A DNA stretch of 27,279 nt, taken from positions 1 through 27,279 of the forward strand of contig JACAAK010000046.1 of assembly GCA_025093985.1 (NCBI GenBank). The letters run 5' to 3'. Source of the DNA: Calvatia gigantea (lineage: Eukaryota; Basidiomycota; Agaricomycetes; Agaricales; Lycoperdaceae). The notes beneath the pieces were generated by a model. That model searched no databases and had not been told where the DNA came from. It was given only the letters and a program-made list of their open reading frames with translations. This document shows, piece after piece, positions 11,718-19,833 of this stretch. Made by a program: the position numbers and the translations under genes. Numbering within the stretch: the first letter of the stretch is position 1; each line of letters begins with the position of its first letter.

Positions 11718-11795
11718 TCTTTTCCCGACCTAAGTCGAGTTTTTTTCTATGTTTAAATTGCTTTTAAACTAATCAATTATTGTTTAATTTTTGCC

Positions 11796-12635
11796 TCACT
11801 TTCGCGCATTTAGCACACATTTATGCACATAATCGGCCGATTGCTTCCATGCGCTGACAAAATCCCCTGCCCCAGTCATGCTTTCGTCAACCGCTTGGAA
11901 AACCAATGGGTTCAACTTTTGATATTGTGCTTGACTGGCATGCACTTCGGCCAAAAGGCACATCTTTGAATAAGGGCGGTTGTCATTTAAGTATTTGATT
12001 TGCGCAACCGTAGGGGCAATATGTGGGTCATCTGTCAATGCGCCTGCAAAGCGTAAATTTAAAGGTCGCTCCAGGTATTGATAGGCATCATGAAAAGACC
12101 AATATGGGCGAGCTTGGGTACTTTGACTATATATAGCTGAAGCTTGCAACATTTTCTGAGCAAAGAGTTTGGCATTGTTCCAGTAGCGCTCCTTATACTC
12201 AGGCATCTGCTGTGAACGCAGGCCTGCAATAAAGAAACCGATACGTACCGCATTGTTTGGGTCAAGCCAAACATGGGTATCGATGGTATTTTTTAAGGCA
12301 TCACCACGGGTATTTCGTAGTGGTAAAGCATTGATAATGCCTGAATCTAAAATAGAAACTGCTTTATCATTGGGGGTCAAGAGTTTATCCAGCGGTGCTT
12401 CATGTGCTCGTCCCAACCAAATAACCAAACCTGCATCCTGAATGATTTTACGATGCATTGGGGTCAAACTAACATCATGTCCAGATTGATCGGCCAACAA
12501 TAAGGTTGGTTTTTCAATGCCTTTCGTCACTTCCTGTGCAATCAAGTAAATCGGCTGTGTAGAGACAACCAAGTCTTGCGTCCAAGCAACACTACTAAAC
12601 AGCGCAAACGCAAAAAAAGCCAAGAAACGGGACAT
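11796..12635 (-). CDS. znuA: Zinc ABC transporter, periplasmic binding protein
   Basis: The substrate-binding protein of the ZnuABC high-affinity zinc importer, 279 residues from ATG 12635. An upstream in-frame TTG (12644) is possible, but the ATG gives a clean Sec signal peptide, MSRFLAFFAFALFSSVAWTQ, cleaved about residue 20. The likely zinc ligands are His53 (SGHD), His121 (THVWLDP) and His182 (FHDAYQY), with an acidic residue in the C-terminal AVDESMTGAGDF segment. The His-rich loop seen in many ZnuA proteins is missing. The gene is divergent from zur-znuC-znuB, with the Zur-type palindrome 28 bp before its start. Confidence 0.93.
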   Translation of the reverse strand: MSRFLAFFAFALFSSVAWTQDLVVSTQPIYLIAQEVTKGIEKPTLLLADQSGHDVSLTPMHRKIIQDAGLVIWLGRAHEAPLDKLLTPNDKAVSILDSGIINALPLRNTRGDALKNTIDTHVWLDPNNAVRIGFFIAGLRSQQMPEYKERYWNNAKLFAQKMLQASAIYSQSTQARPYWSFHDAYQYLERPLNLRFAGALTDDPHIAPTVAQIKYLNDNRPYSKMCLLAEVHASQAQYQKLNPLVFQAVDESMTGAGDFVSAWKQSADYVHKCVLNARK

Positions 12636-12663
12636 GGGGAGCAATCACTAGAAATACAATTAG

Positions 12664-12678
12664 TGTTATAATATAACA
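12664..12678. promoter_or_regulatory. Zur operator (perfect palindrome)
   Basis: TGTTATAATATAACA is an exact 7-1-7 inverted repeat. It matches the core TGTTATANTATAACA that I recall for gammaproteobacterial Zur sites. It sits between divergent znuA and zur, 28 bp from znuA and 98 bp from zur, so zinc-loaded Zur would block znuA and probably its own operon. Confidence 0.85.
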
Positions 12679-12776
12679 AATCGACAAAAATACCTATGCC
12701 TAATCGAAACTCTCTGCGCTTCATGTTAAGATTTAATGTCGTTTTTCTTTTATAAATTTTGCACTTGAGGTTTGTT

Positions 12777-13270
12777 ATGAGCGCTTGTTCTCACGAACAC
12801 CACCATGCTTTACATGATGTGCATGGTCATCACAACGTTGAGACGCGTTTGGCTGAAGCAGAAGTCTTATGCGCAGCAACTGGTGCGCGCCTAACTCCCT
12901 TAAGAAAAGAAGTCTTGGCATTGATCCTGAATGCGACAGGCCCAATGGGTGCGTATGACTTATTGGCTAAAATTAAAAGCAATGCCGACCGCCCTGCTGC
13001 CCCACCAACGGTGTACCGCACCTAGACTTTTTATTAGAAAAGGGCCTCATTCACCGACTTACCTCGATTAATGCCTATATTCCGTGTTGCCATCCCCGTG
13101 AAGGCCATCAAGCTGCCTTTCTCATTTGCACTGATTGCAAATCAGTGACAGAGGCCTCTGCACAAGGATTATTACAACAACTCGATGCACTTTCCGCAGC
13201 CGATGGTTTTACGGCACAACATAGCATTATCGAAATTTCAGGAATTTGTCAGCAGTGTCGCCACAAATAA
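12777..13270 (+). CDS. zur: Zinc uptake regulator Zur, Fur family (one frameshift)
   Basis: A zinc-sensing repressor of about 164 residues. ATG 12777 has GAGG 6 bp upstream; the frame extends to a TTG at 12759, which I reject. The N-terminus is unusually His-rich (SACSHEHHHALHDVHGHHN). The winged helix follows (RLTPLRKEVLALI ... PPTVYRT). The frame then stops at once (TAG 13023-13025) because a base is missing near 13023. The rest is in the next frame to TAA 13268-13270 and holds the metal-binding parts, including CTDC and a terminal CQQC. Its end overlaps the start of znuC. Probably intact in the organism. Confidence 0.9.
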
Positions 13271-14037
13271 GCCTCGATCCTGTTCTGGTCGAACTCTCCC
13301 AAATTAGTGTTCGTATCGATGAACGCGACATTTTAAAGCATGTCGATTTTGTCTTACATGAACGGGAAATTGTGACCCTGATTGGCCCAAATGGTGCGGG
13401 AAAATCCACGCTCATTAAAGTGCTGTTGGGTATTGTGCATCCTAATACTGGCAAAATTAAAACGACAAAGCCACTCAAATTTTCTTATGTACCCCAAAAA
13501 TTTAATCCCTCACATAGCCTACCGCTTAGGGTGAAAGACCTTTTGGCTTTGGAAAAATGCGATCCTGCAATCAAGCAAGAAATTATCCACGATACGGGGA
13601 TCAGCAAACTTGAAAACTCCAAAGTACAGCAGCTTTCAGGTGGAGAGCGTCAACGCGTTTTACTGGCTCGTGCGCTGTTACGTCAACCAGATATTTTGGT
13701 TCTCGATGAACCCATGCAAGGCTTAGACATTCAGTCTGAGGCTGAGTTGTACGACTATGTGCGCAGTTTACCCGCCAAATATGGTTGTGCTGTGCTCATG
13801 GTTTCACATGATTTGCAGTGGGTCATGCAAGGAACTCATCGTGTGGTGTGTTTGAATAAACACATTTGTTGTAGCGGCCTACCTGAAAACGTGCAACAAC
13901 ACCCTGAGTATCAAGCTATTTTTGGTACCAACCGCGTGTTCTATCAACATCATCATGATCACTGCGCACATGGTGATAGTGCAACGCCTTGTCAGCATGA
14001 CGCTCGCCCACACATTCACCCTGAACCGGAAGCTTAA
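13246..14037 (+). CDS. znuC: Zinc ABC transporter, ATP-binding protein
   Basis: The ATPase of the ZnuABC importer, up to 263 residues. Walker A GPNGAGKST (47-55), signature LSGGERQRV, Walker B ILVLDEPMQG and the switch His in VSHDL are all present. The start is TTG 13246 or GTG 13255; both lie within zur, so translation is coupled to zur. A C-terminal extension of about 35 residues is rich in His and Cys (HHHDHCAHGDS, PCQHDARPHIHPE), suggesting a cytoplasmic zinc-handling tail. Followed 3 bp later by znuB. Confidence 0.94.
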   Translation: MSAVSPQISLDPVLVELSQISVRIDERDILKHVDFVLHEREIVTLIGPNGAGKSTLIKVLLGIVHPNTGKIKTTKPLKFSYVPQKFNPSHSLPLRVKDLLALEKCDPAIKQEIIHDTGISKLENSKVQQLSGGERQRVLLARALLRQPDILVLDEPMQGLDIQSEAELYDYVRSLPAKYGCAVLMVSHDLQWVMQGTHRVVCLNKHICCSGLPENVQQHPEYQAIFGTNRVFYQHHHDHCAHGDSATPCQHDARPHIHPEPEA

Positions 14038-14040
14038 GTC

Positions 14041-14841
14041 ATGATGGAATGGTTACAACTGCTGTTGCCTGCATGGATTATGGGTACGTTGCTGGTCTTT
14101 TTGACTGCACCACTGGGCTGTTTGATGCTATGGCGCCGCATGTCATTCTTTGCCGACACCATGGCACATGGCACGTTACTGGGTGTCGCGATTGCAGGAG
14201 CAATGGCGTTGCCCCTGTGGATGGGTGTGGCTTTTATTGCGGGCTTGTTGGTGGCGATCCTTTGGGTTTTGCATGATCCACGATTACCTAATGACGCATT
14301 ACTCGCACTCTGTTCTGCGACCTTGCTCTGCTCGGGTCTAATGTTTATTCAACATATTCCAAGCTTAAGACCTGAGCTACTCAGCTATTTATTTGGTGAT
14401 TTACTCACGATCACTTGGACAGACCTGCCCGTTTTTGCGACCGTTATTGTTGTTGCACTCGCAGTGCTTTATAAAAGTTGGCAAGCTCAAATTCAGATCG
14501 CGATCGATCCTGATATGGCCGTCAGTGAAGGTGTCAGTGCGAAATGGCAACGTTTGATTTTTATGTTGCTACTGGCTTTATTTACCATTTTAGCGCTTCG
14601 TGCAGTGGGTTCTTTACTGATGGGTGCCTTGCTTGTCATTCCAGCACTCACCGCTCGACTGCTTGCCCACTCTCCAAAACAAATGGTGATTTGGGCCTTT
14701 GTGATTGCGCAAATTGGGGTGACGGTTGGTTTATGGTCCAGTGCAGGACTGAATACCTCTACAGGGCTCAGCATTGTTTTAACCATGTCGATTTTGTTTG
14801 CGTTGATTTTTATCGCGCAGAAGTTTAAAAAACTGACATAA
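14041..14841 (+). CDS. znuB: Zinc ABC transporter, membrane permease
   Basis: The integral membrane channel of ZnuABC, 266 residues, ABC-3 family. About seven or eight hydrophobic helices are visible from WLQLLLPAWIMGTLLVF to TGLSIVLTMSILFALIFIA. The conserved FFADTMAHGTLLGVAIAG and RAVGSLLMGALLVIPALTARLLA segments identify it. Last zinc-specific gene in the operon; the DUF523 gene begins 4 bp after its stop. Confidence 0.94.
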   Translation: MMEWLQLLLPAWIMGTLLVFLTAPLGCLMLWRRMSFFADTMAHGTLLGVAIAGAMALPLWMGVAFIAGLLVAILWVLHDPRLPNDALLALCSATLLCSGLMFIQHIPSLRPELLSYLFGDLLTITWTDLPVFATVIVVALAVLYKSWQAQIQIAIDPDMAVSEGVSAKWQRLIFMLLLALFTILALRAVGSLLMGALLVIPALTARLLAHSPKQMVIWAFVIAQIGVTVGLWSSAGLNTSTGLSIVLTMSILFALIFIAQKFKKLT

Positions 14842-14845
14842 ATAA

Positions 14846-15343
14846 ATGAGCCATAAACGTTATTTTATCAGCGCATGTCTACTCGGACAAAAAGTCCGTT
14901 ATGACGGCAAAGACTGCTTAGTCTCTCAGTTAGTTCAAGCTTTGCTCGATAAAAATTATGTCAGCTTATGTCCTGAAGTCAGTGCAGGACTTCCAACCCC
15001 GCGTCCCGCAGCAGAAATTCGCCACGGGTCAGGTGCTGATGTTTTATTAGGCCGCGCACAGATTTTTTCATCAGATGGTCATCAGATTAGCGAGGTCTTT
15101 ATTCAAGGTGCTTAAAAAGCTTTAGCGTTAGCGCAAGCCAATCACGTTACCCATGCTGTGCTCAAAGCCAATAGCCAATCTTGTGGCAGTGATGGCATCT
15201 ATGATGGCTCATTTACTAGGCAAAAAATTGTAGGGGAAGGAATCACTGCCGCCCTATTTCGTCAGCACGGTATACATGTGGTTACCGAACAACAGTTTTT
15301 AGTAGAATTGACGCAGACTAAACTTACTGATGAAGCAAACTAA
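14846..15343 (+). pseudogene. DUF523 family gene with an in-frame stop
   Basis: A small cytoplasmic DUF523 protein, normally about 165 residues, function unknown. It is recognised by SACLLGQKVRYDGK, CPEVSAGLPTPRPAAEIR and SQSCGSDGIYDG, which carry conserved cysteines. Codon 90 is TAA (15113-15115), and the same frame continues without shift to 15343, so this is a substitution, not an indel. A single change from CAA or GAA would give it. It closes the zinc operon and its last 20 bp overlap the convergent exporter gene. It could be a real mutation or a base error. Confidence 0.8.
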
Positions 15344-15944
15344 GCAGTCCCGCCGCACAACTGAATAATACTGCGAAAGTACGATTGAGATATTTTTGCT
15401 GTCGCGGTGATGTTAAGAGTTTTAAAACTTTCGCTGCTAACCCCGTATATCCTGCCATCACAATCAAATCAATCGTGACCATCGTGACGGCCATCACCGC
15501 ATATTGACTCCACTGCGGTTTAGACAAATCCAAAAATTGCGGTAAAACTGCCAATAAAAATACGATTGCTTTGGGATTGCTCATATTGATCAAAAAGCCA
15601 TACATCACCAATTTGGAGCGCGACTTAGTCGGTTGTTCTTGTTGAATGTCAATCGATTGGATGGGTGCCATCCATTGTAAATAAGCCAAATACAACAAAT
15701 AAGCCACACCAAACCACTTCACGGCCCAAAATGCCCACGGCGTTGTGGCAAAAAGTACCCCTACCCCAGCCGCCACAATACCGATCTGTACCAACAAGGC
15801 GAGTTGTAAACCCAGCGCATTCCAATAGCCATGCCGAAAACCGTAGTTAAGGCCACTCGACATTGACGCAATGGCCCCTGCCCCTGGAGAAATACTAATG
15901 ATCCAACATGCGAGTACAAAGCCCAGCCAAATTTGAAATGACAT
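15324..15944 (-). CDS. LysE/RhtB family amino-acid exporter
   Basis: A 206-residue inner-membrane exporter of the LysE superfamily. The first helix ends in ISPGAGAIASMSSGLNYG, the signature region of RhtB-type members, and about six hydrophobic helices follow with the conserved SNPKAIVFLLAVLPQF segment. The substrate (homoserine, threonine, a cysteine metabolite or other) cannot be told. It starts at ATG 15944, divergent from the DyP gene across 160 bp of AT-rich DNA that probably holds both promoters. Confidence 0.9.
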   Translation of the reverse strand: MSFQIWLGFVLACWIISISPGAGAIASMSSGLNYGFRHGYWNALGLQLALLVQIGIVAAGVGVLFATTPWAFWAVKWFGVAYLLYLAYLQWMAPIQSIDIQQEQPTKSRSKLVMYGFLINMSNPKAIVFLLAVLPQFLDLSKPQWSQYAVMAVTMVTIDLIVMAGYTGLAAKVLKLLTSPRQQKYLNRTFAVLFSCAAGLLSLLHQ

Positions 15945-16105
15945 AGTGGTATTGAGAAAAAAATGACCTTTAGATTATATGATCTTTCATGCTTTTAGAG
16001 TTTATTATTCATCAATGAATTTATCACTTAAGGCTATGAAGCTGAAACTGCATAAGGCACAATAAGTACAGCCAATAGAAATAACAATTTTTTTAGGAGC
16101 CATGA

Positions 16106-17025
16106 ATGACCGCCCAATCTGTAATTCTACCATTACCTTCAGATCATGCCCGTTTTATTGTTTTACGTTTAAAAGATTTAAGTATTGAAGAACTTAAAGA
16201 AAAATTAGAAGATTTATTTTCAACCCGTGATCGTCTTATTACCCAACATCCGTATGCTCAAATTAAAACAGCTGTTGCTTTTGGCCCTGAACTTTGGGCA
16301 CAACTTCATACTACAGCACCTGCAGGGTTTAAACAGCTAGAGCCCATTTATGGCTCTTTCAATATGCCTGTTTCACCTGCGGATGTTTTAATTCATATTG
16401 CGTCTCAGCGTACCGATATTTGTTTTGCACTTAGCCAATCGTTCTTTGAAGGCATCCAAGATAAAGTTGATGTTTTAGATGAACGAGTCTGCTTCCGCAA
16501 TTTTGATGGTCGAGATTTGACTGGTTTTATTGATGGTACTGAAAACCCACAGTTTCCCGATGATCGTGCTGCAACGACCTTATTAAGTGAAGATACAGGA
16601 GTATTCGCAGATGGTTCTTTTATCTTTGCACAGCGCTATTGTCATGATTTGGAAAAGTGGAAAAAATTAAAAGTTGATGCTCAAGAGCAAGTCTTTGGAC
16701 GGACAAAACTTGAAAGCATTGAACTAGATGATGATGTTAAGCCTGAAAATTCTCACGTTGCACGTGTTGTGGTTGAAGATGATAAAGGTGAGGAAATGGA
16801 AATCCTACGTCACTCGCTTCCTTATGGCGATGGTAAAGGTGAGCAAGGTTTATTTTTATTGCCTATACGAAAGATTTAAGCATTATTGATGCGATGTTAC
16901 TGCGTATGTTCGGCACCAGTGGTGATGGAATTCATGACCGTATGCTTCATTTTGTGACTCCTGTGGACGGTGCCTATTATTTTGCACCGAGCGAAGAGTT
17001 GCTGGAAGAAGTTTTGGAAGGGTGA
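16106..17025 (+). CDS. DyP-type heme peroxidase (one frameshift)
   Basis: A dye-decolorizing-type peroxidase of about 306 residues that uses heme and hydrogen peroxide; cytoplasmic, as no signal peptide is present. ATG 16106 follows AGGAG by 5 bp. The GXXDG motif is GFIDG (140-144), the proximal heme His is His217 (SHVAR) and the distal arginine is Arg235 (LRHSLPYG). The frame stops at 16879 because one T seems missing from the run at 16853-16857. The expected C-terminus continues in the next frame to TGA 17023-17025, with the typical MLLRMFGTSGDGIHDRMLHF block. Encapsulin is not next to it. Confidence 0.92.
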
Positions 17026-17065
17026 TTTTTAAAATCAGTATCTAAAGTTGAAAAATTTTCCTCAC

Positions 17066-17118
17066 AAACTTAATCTTACTATTACCCAAATTTTTATATA
17101 ATAAGTAAGATTAAGTTT
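17066..17118. repeat. 15-bp perfect inverted repeat between convergent genes
   Basis: AAACTTAATCTTACT (17066-17080) and AGTAAGATTAAGTTT (17104-17118) are exact inverted repeats with a 23-base spacer. It lies between the DyP stop (17025) and the stop of the converging lipoprotein gene (17131). The right arm runs into a T-stretch, so it probably serves as a bidirectional terminator; a small mobile repeat is the alternative. Confidence 0.6.
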
Positions 17119-17130
17119 TAGCTACATTAA

Positions 17131-17654
17131 CTAAGCACAACCTTCCATTAAAGTTAAGTTGCTATTTCCAACCTTAATACCGACAACAACACCATTTTCA
17201 ACATCATAACGTGTTCCTAATTTTTTAGCGCTATCATTCCAATGAATAAGTGAATAGTCTTTTTAGGATCACCATAGGGATTTGTTCTCTTATCTAAATT
17301 CTTAGCTGTATATTTTTCATATATCTCTTCTTCTGGCGCACCTACCTTTATGCCATTATAGGATCTTCTATTACTGTCTATAGAGGAAATAATTGAAATT
17401 CTATTATTCATAATTTGAAATTCTATATCCTCATTCTTATTATCCTTTGCAATAAAACAATCACCTACACGACTACCATCAACCTCAGTCAAATTTTTAC
17501 TATTATCTCCAATTTTAAAATTCTCAAATCCGTCTTCACTAAAACTACTTAAAGAATTCCCATTTTTATCAAAAGTATTACATGCAGATAATAAAAAACA
17601 GAAACACACCATTTTTAAAAGTCTATCTTCTTTTATATATCTCATTAAAAACAT
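17131..17654 (-). CDS. Lipoprotein, probable effector immunity protein (one frameshift)
   Basis: A predicted lipoprotein of about 174 residues. The signal is CFCFLLSAC with Cys25; the mature part starts Ser/Asn-rich. It has SmpA/OmlA-like elements, such as YNGIKVGAPEEEIYEKYT and later GTRYDVENGVVV, typical of small periplasmic lipoproteins. ATG 17654 shares its A with the effector stop (TAATG) and has GAGG 7 bp upstream. The frame reads to a stop at 17217, but one base seems missing at 17241-17242; the other frame continues to TAG 17133-17131. Position next to a peptidoglycan-cutting effector and predicted periplasmic location support an immunity role, but no family match proves it. Confidence 0.72.
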
Positions 17655-19017
17655 TATATATCCTCTAAATTTGGATTAAAATTATGCAGGTGAACATGGT
17701 TATTATGCCCACTCCAACTCTTGGAATGTGGTAACAATTTATTTTCTTTAATTTTAACAGGATTAGAACCAAATAGTTTATATCCAAATTTATATAATGC
17801 ATTTAAGAACCAACATTTTTATCCCAATCAAAATGTTTATGGCTTGTATAAGTTAGTTCATTCATATGTCTATTATTAATAGCAATATACCTAAAGTCTC
17901 CATTTTCACCATTTAAGTGAGAGACACTATCTCCCGGTGATCCATCTTTACAGCTAAACCCCGAACCTGTATATTCAGCATACCCAAGGCTACACATAGC
18001 ACCTAATACTGCAGAAAGAGCAGCTCCAGAAAGATAATATCTTCCATCTCCACTGTCTATTCTCCATAAATAGCCTATATTCCCATTTTTGTACTGTTTA
18101 TGCTTTCTTTGATCAATCAAATATACCGAGCCTACCCCTTTAACTTTTTTAGAGCTCCATCTATTAGCTACATTAAAATTTGATTTTCCTAAATTATGAA
18201 TTCCACCATTCTGATCATAATAAATAAATTCAGCAAAGCCTGTTGCTGCTTTATTCTCCCTTTTGATGACTCCACTATAATAAATATGATATCGAGTAGT
18301 ATCACTTGTTACTGATGATTGACTGCTTACTGCAGTTAATGGCTTTCCTCCATTTTCAGTGTACGTATCGTTTTGCTTTGCTTGATTTTTCTTATCAGTC
18401 TCACTCTTAGCACTTTCTGCTTTTTCTTTCGCTTTCTTTTCTTGATCTTCTTTTTGTTTTTGCTGGTTTTTTAAATCTTCTACTTGCTTGAATTTTGCAT
18501 CCGCAATTTCATACATTTTTGATGCTTGTATAGCATCATTATTAACTATAAAATTTTGTATCTTAATTGATTTTTCAACTCGGCTTAAAACTAGACTTTT
18601 CCCTTTGACTCCAAAACCAAAAACAAAACCTGTTAACATTCGAATATTGATAATGCCAAGGCTATTTGTTCGTTTAGGAATTTCACGCCCCCTATAAAAA
18701 ATACTAAATAGTGTATTTGGAATAGCATTACCATCATGCATAACTGAAATCTTAAAAGTCTGTACGGGCAATTTTACTTTAATCGTTTGATTTTTTAATG
18801 CAGCACTGACTCTAAAGTGATGTATGACCTGTTTCTGCCCGCTTCCTTCGACAGAAACCTCAATATCACGTCCTTCCTCTGCAATAATCCCTTGTTTAAC
18901 GCCAGCACCATCAGCTGTATGCTTTTTAATATTACCCTTATAAGTAAGATAAAAATTCATATTTGAAATTGGCTTAGCAGAGTCACCTTCGACAATTTGA
19001 ATAGGGTGTGTTGACAC
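17654..19017 (-). pseudogene. 3' part of IS-interrupted T6SS peptidoglycan hydrolase effector
   Basis: The downstream part of the effector gene, cut by the IS at 19003. Its first codons (GTG 19017 onward) come from the IS end. Two immunoglobulin-like segments lie at about 5-85 and 88-150, then a Lys/Glu/Gln-rich linker (about 185-225), then a C-terminal enzyme-like domain. That domain has His367 and Asp374 (SHLNGENGDF), and an HVH pair close to the real end, the pattern of M15-like zinc peptidases. The frame stops early at 17803; one base appears missing near 17808. The remaining C-terminus is in another frame and ends at TAA 17656-17654. It is an antibacterial toxin gene; I describe the breaks but do not reconstruct it. 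Confidence 0.75.
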
Positions 19018-19019
19018 TT
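19004..19019 (+). repeat. Left terminal inverted repeat of the IS
   Basis: GGGTGTGTTGACACTT; differs from the right repeat at one base (position 5). The outer TA belongs to the target duplication. Confidence 0.88.
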
Positions 19020-19031
19020 TTAGCTTAAAAA

Positions 19032-19082
19032 ATAGCGAAGTAGTAAAATCAAATCGCCAAACCCAATTTTACTATTCGCTAT
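19032..19082 (+). promoter_or_regulatory. Hairpin covering the transposase start codon
   Basis: ATAGCGAAGTAGTAAAAT (19032-19049) pairs with ATTTTACTATTCGCTAT (19066-19082) with one bulge and a 16-base loop. The second arm includes the first two bases of the ATG at 19081. A transcript entering from outside would fold and hide the start, while one starting inside the loop would not, a known way for IS elements to avoid activation by read-through. Confidence 0.6.
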
Positions 19083-19827
19083 GCCTCGTACCATGCTGAC
19101 AGATCAACACTGGCAAAAGTTGAAAGCTATTCTGCGTAATTTATCCATTCACCACAACTCAAATTTACGCAATTTTATTGAAGCTATTCTCTATAGAATT
19201 AGAACAGGCTGTCCGTGGCGAGATATTCCTTCTTGTTTTGGTCATTCAAACTCTATTTTCAAACGTTTTAATCGTTGGTCAAGCAGCGGTAAGTTACTTA
19301 GATTATTCAAATTGCTAGCCTCATGCCCCGATATGGAGTGGATTTTTATTGATGGCTCTCATGTACGTGCTCATCAACATTCTGCTGGCATAGCGAATCA
19401 ATCTATTTCTAAAAGTGTAGGAGGAAACTCCTCAAAAATACATTTGATTGTTGATGCACATGGCAATCCTATTGATTTCATAATTACCGATGGAACCACA
19501 CATGATGTTAAAGTTGCACCTGATTTAATATCAACATTAGATTTAAAAGAGACAAAAGTGGTATGCGCAGATAAAGGCTATGATTCAGAACCACTGCGTG
19601 AACAGATCAGGAAAACAGGGACTAAAGCGAATATACCAAAGAAAACGAATAGCCAATCTAACAATGACCATATGGACTGGTATTTATATAAAATGAGGCA
19701 TTTAGTTGAAAATATGTTTTGTAGATTAAAGCAATTTAGAGGAATAGCTACTCGATATGACAAGCTCAAAAGAAATTATCAAAGTTCTGTTGCTTTAGCC
19801 TGTATATTTTTATGGCTACCTTTATAG
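19081..19827 (+). CDS. IS5-family transposase
   Basis: A 248-residue DDE transposase. The N-terminal region (MPRTMLTDQHWQKL ... GCPWRDIPSCFG) is the DUF4096-like DNA-binding part and the rest is the RNase H-like catalytic domain. The likely triad is Asp in FIDGSHV, Asp in CADKGYDSE, and Glu in VENMFCRLKQFRGIATRYDK. It is one uninterrupted frame, so no programmed frameshift is needed and the element could be active. No ribosome site is evident; the start is inside the hairpin described above. Confidence 0.92.
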   Translation: MPRTMLTDQHWQKLKAILRNLSIHHNSNLRNFIEAILYRIRTGCPWRDIPSCFGHSNSIFKRFNRWSSSGKLLRLFKLLASCPDMEWIFIDGSHVRAHQHSAGIANQSISKSVGGNSSKIHLIVDAHGNPIDFIITDGTTHDVKVAPDLISTLDLKETKVVCADKGYDSEPLREQIRKTGTKANIPKKTNSQSNNDHMDWYLYKMRHLVENMFCRLKQFRGIATRYDKLKRNYQSSVALACIFLWLPL

Positions 19828-19833
19828 GGTTAA

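Noticed and set aside
16106..17025. DyP peroxidase as cargo of an encapsulin nanocompartment
   Set aside because: No encapsulin gene is adjacent in the window, so there is no evidence for it.
19081..19827. Programmed ribosomal frameshift in the transposase
   Set aside because: The transposase is one complete frame with a full DDE domain, so no frameshift is required.
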